DNA of 64,000 bases from Xiphophorus maculatus (Eukaryota > Chordata > Actinopteri > Cyprinodontiformes > Poeciliidae). Both the position numbers and the translations under genes were made by a program. A model generated the notes under the pieces. That model saw only the letters and a list, made by a program, of their open reading frames with translations. It did no database searches and was not told the DNA's origin. Shown here one piece after another: positions 26,041 to 38,300 of the stretch. The stretch covers positions 10,035,698-10,099,697 of the forward strand of contig NC_036443.1 in NCBI RefSeq assembly GCF_002775205.1. The letters run 5' to 3'. Numbering within the stretch: the first letter of the stretch is position 1; every line of letters begins with the position of its first letter.

Positions 26041-26976
26041 GAATTATATATTTATATATATGTTAAAAAAAAAAGAAGATCCGGCCTGTTGGAGGCAGAG
26101 CTTCTGAATTCCCTCTGAAATGATGCATGAATAATAAAAAACAACAACAACAACAACAACAAAAAACACCTGCTACCACAATGTGATCTGGCGGAATGGC
26201 AAAGACACCTGCCACCAAAAACCAGCAGGTGACTTCTTTCTAAAAATGTAATTCGGGGGAAAAAAATTAAAAAAAGCTTACAAATGTCCTAAAAATTATT
26301 TAAGACGATAGCCTATAAGACAAAAAGAAGGGAAAACCTCAACGTATCCAGTTATTTATTTTTTATTTGTTACGAGTAAAAGCAACATTTTCTCTCTCTT
26401 CCTCCCCTCTGACCCGCGGAGCTGCAGCCTAACATGTGAAACCAATCTGAAATTTGTGAAACGAAGCGCGCACCACCCGACAGCCGACACACACGGGCCT
26501 CGGTATTATCAAGCAGGTTCGTGTAGCGGGCCACATTTTTGTGCAGAAAAACAAACAAACAAACAAACAAAAAAAAAAAACAACCCCAAAAACAATAGAT
26601 TAAAGGCATGGCGTTTTGGTCAGGAAGACTTGTTTTTACATTTGCAAATTGCGGAAGAAAGCAAAGCAGAAGCAGGATTGTTGATTCAAATGGGAACCAT
26701 TTCCCATTTGAATGGGAATGAACCATTTATGTATTAGATTTTATGTTACCCATATATATATATTATATATATATATTTGCGTTTAAAAGGCAAACGGATC
26801 AAAAAATGTTTTAGCGCTTTGAGAATTTTTTTAAATCTAATTATTTTTTATTTTTCTGCCTTATGACTTTCCTGCCCCTGGTCAGACCAGATGAGCTCTC
26901 TCTCTTCGGGCTGTGAGGGGAAGCAACTCGTTGCTGACATGATGAGCCTCCTGCAGCTGGCCAGATGCGGAGCTCC

Positions 26977-26997
26977 GGCAGCACCGCGGACAGCTCC
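26977..26997 (+). promoter_or_regulatory. RE1/NRSE-like REST binding site upstream of slc32a1
   Basis: GGCAGCACCGCGGACAGCTC, then C, fits the 17-position RE1 core NTYAGMRCCNNRGMSAG at every position but one and is close to the canonical 21-mer (CAGCACC, then CGGACAGC). It lies 1.62 kb upstream of the slc32a1 start codon. REST silences neuronal genes outside neurons, and slc32a1 is restricted to inhibitory neurons, so the target is plausible. Binding itself is inferred. Confidence 0.7.
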
Positions 26998-28083
26998 ACT
27001 CTCACATCCGACTCGTCTGTCTTTTAGCGCTCTTAAACCGCTAATTCAATAAGCATTCCGTGTCATTTGTGTAGGTTTTCGTGTTGTGGGCTATATTTTT
27101 CTGAATGTGCACACAGAAAACAAGTCAGAGAGGAGGAATGCGGTTTCTCCCCCACCTCAGCTCTAATCCTTGCAAGTAGGAAGCACCTCGTCTTTGCCTC
27201 CCTAATCTGCTGTGACAGGGCTGAGCAAAAACTGTCATCCGGTCTTTGCAGTCGGCTTGCAGAAATGTACCCGACTGTGGCAGGGAGCCAAGAAAAAACA
27301 AGGGGCTCGTCTTTCCGTTGCTAGTTGAACAAAATAAAAATAAAATCAAATAAAGATGCAGGACGTCTTTATAAACCAACAAAATTTCTGTTTCTGACTG
27401 AGCCTTTGTTTTAGGTCAAAATTGTTCTGGCACCAAGAGAACGGAGTAAAAAAAAAAAAAAGGCTAGTCAGTGCGGCGGGAGAAACACTGCAAGACAAAA
27501 CAAAAAACAAAAAAACACGCAGCATGGATGAGAGGTCTAAATTTAGCAAGAGGCCGGAGGACAGAGAAAGTTCCGCATATTTTCATGCTTGGCTTGGGCT
27601 GCTCTGGCAAGCTGCTGTTCGCGCTCGTGTTTGTTAGTTTGTGTGGGTCATTCGTGTGTTTGAGGATATGAGCGGATACGCGTGCGTGGGACGGCGGAGG
27701 AACCAGGGAGAGTCCTCGAGGCGTGTCTCCTCCCCCGTCCCCCCCGCGCATAACGCGCAGAGTCCCCGGGCCCACGCCGCACGGGACAGAGGAAATGTCA
27801 CACACATGCAAACACGCAGAAAATAAATAAATAAAAACGTGCAGATCAATCTTATTTATGAGCATGTAATGCGACAAGGGACTGGAACATATAAAATACA
27901 GACATTTGAACATAATATACAAAAAAATTAGCCTCACTGCTGAAAAACACTTCCTTTCAAGAATTTCTGACAAAGGCCTTTGGGGTTAGTTTGGTGACTG
28001 TGGCTACAAACAGGAGGATTAATTCACACTCCGCGTATGCAAAGAAGAAGGAGTCTTCAGTGGGTGTGCGTTAAGTGTTACCG

Positions 28084-28127
28084 TGTGCGCGCGCGCGCGT
28101 GTGTGTGTGTGTGTATGTGTGTGTGTG
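28084..28127 (+). repeat. Alternating purine-pyrimidine tract (CG/TG)n
   Basis: A GCGCGCGCG core followed by (TG)n with one TA step; a strong Z-DNA-type sequence. Confidence 0.9.
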
Positions 28128-28241
28128 CAGAGGCTTACAGCCTCCACTGACAGCCGTGCAGCGCTGACTGAGAGCAATAATCTCTGATAGTTGCCATGGC
28201 CACTGTAATTGGACTGTGTGTGTGTGCACGTTCAGATTTAA

Positions 28242-28268
28242 GGGGGGGGGGGGGGGGGGGGGGGGGGG
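28242..28268 (+). repeat. Poly-G run of 27
   Basis: Uninterrupted guanines (C-run on the other strand), a G-quadruplex-prone and sequencing-sensitive tract. Confidence 0.9.
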
Positions 28269-28393
28269 TGATGCGTGGAGGGAGGAGATTTTCACACTAC
28301 AAGGTCTTTTTTGTGAAGAAGCTAGAATTAGCCATTTCAGTGAGTTTTGCTAATTTTTCACAATTACATTTTAAAATTTTAGTGATTGCCTCC

Positions 28394-28442
28394 CACACAC
28401 ACACACACACACCCAGGTGAGTGTGTGTGTGTGTGTGTGTGT
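28394..28442. repeat. (CA)n and (GT)n arms in inverted order
   Basis: CA repeats (28394-28412) are followed after CCAGGTGA by GT repeats (28420-28442). The two arms are complementary and could fold as a hairpin or cruciform. Confidence 0.9.
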
Positions 28443-29549
28443 GCAAGATGCAATGTTTGCCTTACTTTCTCACTGGATTCCATTGTTTTAAACTTTTACA
28501 CATGTGCATGTGAATCAAAGCAGTTTCACAGATTACTTGGAACAGACGACATTTGATTCAAGTGGCCTGTAGTTATTCAGCGCTTTACTGTGATGCACAA
28601 AGAACCAGTGTAAAATTGACTGAAAATTGTGCTTGAAACACACACGCAAAATATGCACAAATACTTCAACTCCTATAAGTCAAGGCTCATGATCCTTCGG
28701 CTCCTGTGTGAGCTCTGGATGGGATTTTTCTTCTTCTTGGTTCTTAAAGACGTAACTTTCAGATACTGTCCTGCTGTGGACTTTTAATGGACCTGGCAGT
28801 TCTTGTCCTGCACATTTCCTCTTTTCTTGGACTTTACTTGCACTGTGTCAACAATATAAGACCTAAGCTAAGATGTAATTAACAAAAAAAAAAAAGAAAA
28901 GTGAAAGAGCATCAAAAACCTTTTGTTCTTTAGAAGAACAAAAACCTGTTCTTCTAAATGTGATAATATTTATATTCATTCAAAGGAATTGCTTCTTTTT
29001 TTTTTGCTGCCTTCCTTCAGTTTGAGTGTCTCTCCGTCAATACATTTTCCAATAAATCAGATACTGCACAATTCTTTTACTCAGTTTTCTGAAACCAAAA
29101 TGCTCTATGTGAAAAAAACACTTGAGTGTTAAAGTAGGTTGTCTTTCTGCATCATGATGTTTGTTTTGAAGTCAAAACTGCTTCACTGATTTAAAATAAC
29201 TGGCTCTAAAATATAAACATGGCTACCAAGAATGATGTTTCTCTCTGAAAAATGAAAATAAAAAGTCACAAGGCTTTTTTTACTTCTGCTTCCTCTTTTT
29301 GATTTAACTGCTGAAAGGGAAACCTTTCATGCTTGTGGAGTGCGTTGGCAGACTTTGTGTGACCTTTACACAAAGTTGCACAGGAATTTATTCAGTAACT
29401 CAGACAGCTACCCTTTATTTTTGTTTATAAAAGCAGTTTATTTGTTACTGGCTCTAATTAGTTGTTAGTTGCTACCTGGTAATGCAAATTCACAGTGGAT
29501 TATTATGACAGGCGCATATTTGTAGATGGGATTAAACTCCCATCTACAC

Positions 29550-29680
29550 GGGTGACTGAATACAAATGCATGCCACACTTTGCAGATTTTGACGTCATCA
29601 TTCCTCCATTTCACAGATATGTGCTGCTTTGTTTAGGACCAAATCAAATCCTACTAAAATGCAAGAAAACCTTGTTCTAA
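29550..29680 (+). mobile_element. Tc1-family 3' fragment
   Basis: Contains GAATACAAATGCATGCCACA followed by CTTTGCAGATTTT and later GACCAAATCAAATCC, matching the 3' inner region of the Tc1 family also seen at 487-1687 and 54340-54850. Short and without coding capacity. Confidence 0.55.
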
Positions 29681-30003
29681 TGTGGAAACAATGTTTTTGC
29701 AAGGTAGTGTAAGTCTGAGAAAATTTCATAATACAGATTTCTCTTCTGTATTCATGATTCTATTACAAAAGAATCGAACGACATGCATGATTATCCCTGT
29801 CAGCTCTTCATCTCTGTAAGAGGACTCTTTCTATGTGGGAGAGAGGACAGAGAAAGGTGGAAGGGGGTGTTGGAATCAAAATGGTGTACCGTCAAAACCG
29901 TAAAATTTGAATAAATACAAATAGTTTTACTGAATACTTTGAACTGGAGTAACGGGTAGAAGCTTCTGAGTCATTTCATCAGAACTGAGCCTGACATGAT
30001 CCC

Positions 30004-30026
30004 CTCTCTCTCTCTCTCTCTCTCTC
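30004..30026 (+). repeat. (CT)n microsatellite
   Basis: About 12 CT units. Confidence 0.9.
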
Positions 30027-30249
30027 CTCTTCCTTGTCAGAGAGAACCAGCGGTCTGCTCATTCCTCCACAAAATGGAGGCTGCTTGGCATCATGCGTGG
30101 CAGTCCCCCAGTGCTTGTAGGCTGTTTGTTCCCTCGTGCCTCATCACCGCTGCCTGGATGACAAGCACAACAAGCAGAGAGCTGCGAGCGCTGTACGCAG
30201 ACAGCAGCACCATGTCACGTCCTGCCGCCCCGGAGGAATCAGAGCCTCC

Positions 30250-30251
<2 letters not shown>

Positions 30252-30280
<29 letters not shown>
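30252..30280 (+). repeat. (TG)n microsatellite
   Basis: About 14 units. Confidence 0.9.
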
Positions 30281-30581
30281 AGTTTAAATAGAAAGTAGAC
30301 AGGGTGTTTTCTTTTTTTTTTTTTAGTTTATGTCTGCATGCATGTATGTGTGTGTCTGTGGGTGGGTGGAGGGTAAGATTGCAGTTGTGAGTGTATGTGC
30401 ATCCATGCACGTGTGTCTAAGAGGGTTAGGTGACCCAGATCTGCTTATTAGCATCAGGAGGAGAGGGACGCAGTCACTTAGAGCTTTGTGCCTGAGCAGT
30501 GAACTGTGCACGGGCTTCAGTGACACAACATCATGCCTCATACTGTAACCGCCCACAACACACAGGCACCCACCCACGCAT

Positions 30582-30700
<119 letters not shown>

Positions 30701-31999
30701 TCTTCCTTTTCATCTTGCCTCTCAATATCTGTGCTATCTAGGAAATAAATCCATCCAGAAAACAGAAACAAACATTCATTTCTTGCCATCTTACTTTTAT
30801 CACGTTCATCTAATAACACATTTCTAGATAATTCAATGGTTAAAAATTCAGAAAAGATTAGGGATGTGTGTAGTTATTGTTAAGTTTGTGATAAATGGAA
30901 GTGAAACAGTGTGTGAACGCACAACAGTTCTCTTCAGAAACATCTGAAGCTTCAGCCCTTTACAGCCGAGACCAACAGTAATTCACTATTTGAAAGTATT
31001 GGTAAAACATGTAATTACTGCTACTTGCAATCTATAACCTAAATGCAAAGGCTGTTGTGAGATAGTCTGCACTATCTCACAACCACAAATCCCCAAAGTC
31101 TTGTACAGGATTTAATCTGTAACTTCAGTTTTTGCAGTCAAGATGACAATGGAAGTGGAAAGTAAGGGAAAAAAACGTGTAAGAAAAAAATCTGAGTTTT
31201 AAGAAAGAAATATCTAACTTGAATATGGTTGTCCATATGAACTGTAGAACTGTAGACTTCCTTACTGAAGCAGACCTCTCTAGTACCAAAAAATAATCAG
31301 TTTCTCTGAGTCAAATCTAATTCAAAAAGGTTTGGTGCGACCTCTGGTGGTCAAATTTAATCATTACTGTTCCAGGCCACATTATGAGTGAGAAAAAGTA
31401 AAAAGTGACCTAAAACCCTGGAAACAAATGCATTTTACATTGCAGTGACATATTCTCATGATGGAAAAGAAATTGCAGCCTTCAGTTTAAGTACATTTAC
31501 TTAAACTACTATCCTGTTGAAATACAAAGTGCTGGCAGATTTCACCAGGTTCGTTTAGAATATATCTGGTATTTCAAAGAGCTTAAACAGGCCCACAGCA
31601 TCACAGATCTTTCACCCTAACAAATATTCTGTTTTTTTTCATTCCAAATTCACCCAGTGATTTTGATTAAAAAACCTAAATAACACCAAACACGCACCTC
31701 CACTTACAATCATTGAATTTAATGAATTGAGGAGGGTTTTTTAATCTACCTTACCCTCCTCTTCCTGAGGAAAATATCATATAATAGTTTTGTGTCATAT
31801 CACATTAATTTCCCAGAGAATCTACGAATTATTGGAAAAGTAATTAGACTCTCCTAGAATTTCTGCTTTAAAAAGCATAAATGAAAAGCAGATTAATTTA
31901 ACATTACGCTCTTAGACTCATCCCATGAAGTGATAAAAGATACTTTTTTGAAATTTTTGTCGACAGAATTAAACGTGAGTTTATTGTTTCAGGTAAAAC

Positions 32000-32105
<106 letters not shown>

Positions 32106-32151
32106 AACATTTAAGCTAATTTAATACATGGAAGTCAAACATTTTGTACAG

Positions 32152-32296
32152 AGCCCGACTGGTGAGGTGGGAGAAAAAAAATACAAATAAAAATCGTGGC
32201 CACGACCTAACATAACTCGTGGGAACGACTTCATATTTCGTGGCCACGATTTTTATTATTTTTATTATTTTTCCCCCCATGTCACCAGGCGGGCTG
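32152..32296. mobile_element. Palindromic MITE-like element immediately upstream of actr5
   Basis: The inner arms are a perfect 20-bp inverted repeat (AATAAAAATCGTGGCCACGA at 32186-32205 and its complement at 32238-32257). The outer ends also pair: AGCCCGACTGGTGAGGTGGG at the left against AGCCCGCCTGGTGACATGGG read from the right. The whole element is thus a 145-bp imperfect palindrome without coding capacity. The GTGGCCACGA motif occurs, as far as I recall, in dispersed teleost repeats. No target-site duplication is clear. It ends about 75 bases before the actr5 start codon. Confidence 0.7.
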
Positions 32297-32370
32297 GAAG
32301 CAACTGGGAACTAATGGTTGGCAACATTTGGTTTTAACACGGGTGTATTTTGCTGTGACACATTTCAAAC

Positions 32371-35300
32371 ATGGCTTCTAAAGATCAACCGGTGTGTCAA
32401 ATCTTCTCCTTCCAGGACTGTAAAATGTCCCCAGACCCAGTCTTCGAGCTCCCGGCCCAGTGCGTGACCCCCACGGCGGCCCCGATAGTGATAGACAACG
32501 GCTCCTTTCAGACTCGGGCCGGCTGGGCGGCTCCGGCGGCGGAGTTCGACTCTCCGCGGCTGCTTTTCAGGTCGGTGGCGGCTCGCAGCAGAGGGGCCGC
32601 CCGCAGCGAAACCCAGATAGGGAACGACATCCCGAATCTGGAGCCGCTGCGGTGGCTGCTCAAGAGCCAGTTCGACCGCAACGTGGTGGTGAACTTCGAG
32701 ATCCAGGAGCTCATCTTGGACTATGTTTTCACACACCTGGGGCTCAGCTCGGAGGTCAGGGAAACACAATGAAACTCAGTGAAAATGGACGAACTGATTA
32801 ATTGGTTGCAATTCCAGGAAACATTTTGTGAATACTTGTCATTTCAGAATAACTGAAATTTTCAAATAATATTTGCATTCAAACTCACACTTTTTAAAAA
32901 AAATTAAAACATGCCATTTAGATTTTATTAATACCTTTATTTCTTCTGCATAAATTGTAAAAATGAGTTTAGCTGAATTTGTTTCTGATTCTCTCACATC
33001 TAGGGCAGTGTGGAGCATCCCATCCTGATGACAGAGGCCCCCTGCAACCCACTGCACTGCCGGCAGATGATGTCAGAGCTGCTGTTTGAGTGCTACCGCG
33101 TCCCGTTTGTGTCTTATGGCGTGGACGGCTTGTACAGCTTCTACCACAACAACAATCAGAGGAACCTGCAGCGACCAAACACCGGCATCATTCTGTCCTC
33201 TGGCTACCACTGCTCTCACATCCTGCCTGTCGTCAACGGCAGGTGAGCCTCAACACACGCAGACATCATCCTGAGTACTTCCACCGTATTTTGACTGTAT
33301 TATACTTACACTTAATGCAGCCTTCCCTGTTTCACCTGATGCGATTTTTGATTTCAGATTGGACGCTCTGAACTCTAAACGTGTGAACGTGGCTGGAAGT
33401 CAGGCGGCTTCCTACCTGCAGCGCCTCCTGCAGCTGAAATATCCAGGTCACCTCGCCGCCATCACACTGAGCCGCATGGAGGAACTGCTGCATGGGCACA
33501 GCTACGCTGCCGTGGATTATCACGAAGGTACAACACAGATTGACGTACCCACATCTTATTCTTATGTATTTATTTAATCCCTTTGTTGTTTCTGGTCCAC
33601 AGAGCTGGAGAAGTGGCGCTGCCCGGAGTTTTATGAGCGGGAGGTTCACCGGATACAGCTTCCCTTCTCTGGGAAGGTGCCAGGAGGCTGCGTGAGTGCG
33701 GAGGAGCGGCAAGAGAGGCGAGCTCAGCAGCTCCGAAGACTTCAGGAGATCAACACTCGGCGGCGGGAAGAGAAGCTGCAGCAGGATCAAGAGAGGCTGG
33801 ACCGATTTTTGGCCATACAAGTAATTGTTACTCTAAATATGTAAAAAAAAAAAAAGTTTTCCAACTCTTTAAACATATTTTAAAACTACTTTCATTTATC
33901 ACTAACAAAATATGTGGCTCCTCGTCTGTTTTATTGTTATTATTATGATTTAATAAAATCAGTGTAAACATACTTTGCTTACTCCATGGTTTCAGCACTG
34001 CAACAAGCAAAAGTCAAACAAACTGTGATAATAAAAGCAGCCATTGTTGAGTCACTGTGCAGCACAGAGATCATAGGGCACTGTGTGTGCAGGAGCTGCT
34101 GGAGGACGGCCTGTTGGATCAGTTCCACAAAAGCCTCATGGAGCTCAACATGGATTCAGCTGAGGAGCTGCAGTCGTACATCAACAAGCTGCAGCTTGCG
34201 GTGGAGCAGGGGAGGCTGAAGCTGCTGCAGAGCGACGGAGGGGAGGGGAAGATGGAGGTACGGCCTTTTCTGTTCAACTACTGATTTATCATTTTAAGTC
34301 TAGTTTGTACACAGTAAAAACACACCGAAAATTCAACTAATTTAGGAAATAAACATTTTATTGACACTGATAAAGCGTTAGTATAGCTTTCTCAATGTAT
34401 GTGTGATCTGTTGTGGCAAAGCAAAAAAATATATACTTATGAAGTTAACATGTGAAAAGCTAAGCCCTTTCTGTTTGGCTTAACATCAATGCAGTATATG
34501 GATAATCTGGTGACTATTTATTGGATCAACCAATTAATACTTGGATAGAAAAGGTGGTTAGTAAAACTTCAACCAGCTAAAGTCATGCCACTTGAGGAGT
34601 GTGGATTACAGGGGCGCCGCCAGGACTCTTGAGCCCCATGACAAAACATTAGATTGGGCCCTCTCCCCCTGTGAAACTACTGTTACAGTTTCTTGAGTCT
34701 ATCTGACCCATCAAAAGCATCACAATTTTAAAGGCCTGCAACTGCCTCGCTTTCTTTGGTTCAATGCTGATACTAGCACAATATTTACTGCTAATGAGTT
34801 TTACATGCCACAGTCCACATACTGCATGTAAATAGGTTGCTTAAATTTTTTATTATTTAGTTTTATCTCATTGAAATGTCTCTTCCCACTTGCAACAGTC
34901 ACAGACAACGTGCAAAATATACATAAAACAATCCAGACTTCTCAAAAAAAAAATGCTGTGTAGTTGCATTTTATTCAAGCTGCAGTATGTAACTTTAATA
35001 AAAATAGGTTTTCTCTATATTTGTTAAAGTTGTCACCATATCGTGACAGTTTGTTACAAGACAGATAATCTGTGAAAAGATCAATCTCCTCCACCTCCTC
35101 CCTGAACTACTGTTGCTAGCTAAAGTAATGCACCGTTCTGACCAGAAACAACCAATCAGAACCAGGAGGAGGGTTTAGTGTTGTTAAGCAACTTCATTCA
35201 CTCACTGCTAAATGTGTTAATGGAGGAGAAACAACTTATTGTTACAGGAAAACTGTTTATCTGCCGTCACTGGTAGCTTTGCTAACTAAACTGAGCATTC

Positions 35301-38300
35301 ACAATTTGAATCTGCATAGCTCTGTGCTATGCTAGCTGCAGCATAGCACAAAGCAAGGGGGAAGGAGGATGAGCAGCCAAATGAGATTGTGATTGACAGC
35401 GCTAAAACCCGCCTCCTGCCTCTGATTGGTTGTTTCTAAATAGCACTTGGAGAAGGCAGAGGAAATAATTTTTTCACAGATTATCTCTCATGCCATTCTG
35501 TCATAACACAATGACAGTTCAAACAAATATGTAAAAAATAATATTTTTTATAAGAATTACATGCTGCAGCTTTAATTTCACTTAGGAGAGGACGGGTCAG
35601 GAGGTGACGATATGTATCTGTAATTTAAATGCAAGCTAAAGTAAAACTGTTTGGACTGACTGCAGTCCAGACAGGAGGCTGTTTTTTTTTTAATCATTTT
35701 ATAAAGATTGTTTGAATTTCCGTCAGCAGCAAATATATTGTTTTGTTGTGTAATTGTAAAAAGAGCAAAGACACAGAGAAATCCCTATAGATTCCCTGGA
35801 ATGATGCTAACTAGGTTGTCATTGGATACAGTGTTGCTCACCTTTTTCACTAGGACAGAGGTAAGGAGTTTATGTTGGTATCGGGGATTAGAGCTGCTGC
35901 TGACTGATTCACCTGTTGTCAAGTGTGGTAAAAGGTACAGGGACAAGTTAAATATATGAATATCTTGGTATTTATTTTCCTTAATTCATTAAATGCTAGT
36001 GAAATGGAGGCAAACAGTAGTCTGTAGCTAAGCTAACTATGCTAAATGGTTGATAATTTCACACAGTCTTCTCACCTCTCTTGGAGGAAAACTGTTACAA
36101 ATAGACACTCTTGTCTTTTTCTCTCTCTAATGTATTTTTTTTTTTTTTTGAAAACTTGACTTTATTATTTTTCTAGGCAGCATAGTAACTACCACAGTCG
36201 TACTTGTGTCTTCTACTAACTGCTGCCTATATATATTTAAATATATATATATATATATATATATATTGTGGGGGGGCCCCCTGTGGTCCAGGGACCTTAG
36301 AATTGTCATAACTTTTCCCCCCTATATGGAGCCACTGTATGGATATATTTATAGACAAAGGTTTCTATTTTTTATAAATGCAAAATGTTTGTATTTTTGT
36401 ACAGTTCTGGCTTACTTACCTCTCTGAGGGTGTTGCTCTTTCAGCAAATTGCCATTTTTTCAGTCCCTATTCTCCAATTAACAATTATTCGATTTGGAAA
36501 TTAGTTGATGATTATTTCAGTAATCAAATAATTACAATCCTAGTATGTTTTCTCTTTGTTTGGATGTGATTTATTGAATACTCAACCTTAACAAGATCAA
36601 CAGAAAAAGTCGTCTGCTTCATAAGCTTTAAATTTTGCTTTGAACATCATAAAGGTTTATGCCTGGTGTTTCAGCTGCTCTCTTAACATGAGCTGGACAC
36701 ACGTCAAAGACAGACAGGAGTCACCAGAAACGGATGCAGTTCACTCTATGTTTCAATGTGAACATCCTTCTAATGGGTGGAAAACCCCTTAGATTTTAGG
36801 GAGAATCCAACTTTGTTAGCTTTGTAAGATAAACATGATACAGTTTTGAACATGTAGATGAAGCTGGGCCTTGATTTTTCTTAAAGTTTTGAGTAACTTT
36901 ACTTCCTTTCTTTAATAAATGAAATAGTAATGTAAAAACTGAATTATGTATTCACTCAGGTTATCTTTGTCTGATTAGTTTGATAAACTGAAACAGAGAT
37001 GAAGCACTTTTTCTTTGCACTGTAGATAAATAATCGAACCATGTTTTTGTAAAATGAGCAAATTCCATATTTCCACTGCTTTGCGTTACAGTGAGTATGC
37101 AAATGCTTGGATAGGTAAAAGTCAGGAGCACTCTTAGTGATCAAGCTTCATCTGTAGTCTAAAAATGTAGATGATCCAGTCTTTTTTTTATTTTTATTTT
37201 GTTAAGACTCCTAATGAATGTGCAGAATTTGTTCCCGCCTGCTGCAGTGGATTATCTGCGGCTGACATGACGCCTGAGGCTGTTCTCTCGCTCTCTGCCA
37301 GGTGTCGGAGTTAGAGCAGCCGGTGGATGAAGGAGACGGAGTGGCACTGATGGATTCAGACTTCCCCGAGGACCCGCTGTCAGAAAAATCCGCCGGCGTC
37401 GTTCAGGTAGTGGCACACCGACACTGTAGATTCTCTAATAAATACATGGGAGCCTCATTAACGCTGTGCTGACGGGCCGGAGAGTGTGGAGGAGTATCTG
37501 CAAGTAAACTTTTAGTCAAGTTTTCTGCTCATGCTCTGGACTTTGCTCCGGAAAAACAGATGTTGGGGCGAGACTTAAAAGAATGAGCTGTTTTCCAGCC
37601 CGCCTTCAACATGGCCGAGTACCACCAGCTGTTTGTGGGGACGGAGCGGCTGCGCTGTCCGGAAATCCTGTTCCAGCCTTCTCTGATCGGAGAAGACCAG
37701 ATGGGACTGATGGAGACATTGCAGTATGTCCTAGCAAGGTAAAAACACAATATTACAGATCCACTGCAGTAATAAAACACTCCACTGCTTTGCATTGCAA
37801 ACGGGTGGCCAATAAGAACAATTTCTTTTAAAACAATGCACAACAGGGTTTTATTTTATGGAAATGCATACAGTTTTATTGGAACTTCACATATAAATTT
37901 GTTTTACCACAAACAGATACACCCCGGAGCAGCAGGAGGCGCTGGTGAGCAATGTGTTTCTGACGGGAGGGAACATGCAGCACCCTGGCATGAAGGAGCG
38001 GGTGGAGAGGGAGCTGCTGGCACTGAGGCCATTCCAGTCTCATTTCAAGGTTAACATTTCAAAATGTCTTTTTAAAATAATGCAAATCATGTTGTGACAC
38101 ATAATGCAGATTTTGATGAGCATAATTGTTTTGAATTGAAACCGGGTGAGAAAAAAAATCTACCGTATATATAATAATCTAATTTTACCTGCCTACACAG
38201 GTAACCATGGCAACCCGGCCAGGCTTGGACGCGTGGTACGGAGCGCGGGACTGGGCGTTGGAGCATCCAGCCGCAGCAGGAGCAGAAGGCTGGATTAGCC

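Noticed and set aside
27464-27973. 169-codon minus-strand ORF upstream of slc32a1
   Set aside because: Composition follows the GC-rich block and flanking T-runs; no homology recognised and no coding pattern across its length.
31330-31352. A third CTCF-like motif (minus strand, CCACCAGAGGTCGC)
   Set aside because: It deviates from the core at an important position and lies in plain AT-rich spacer; too weak to list.
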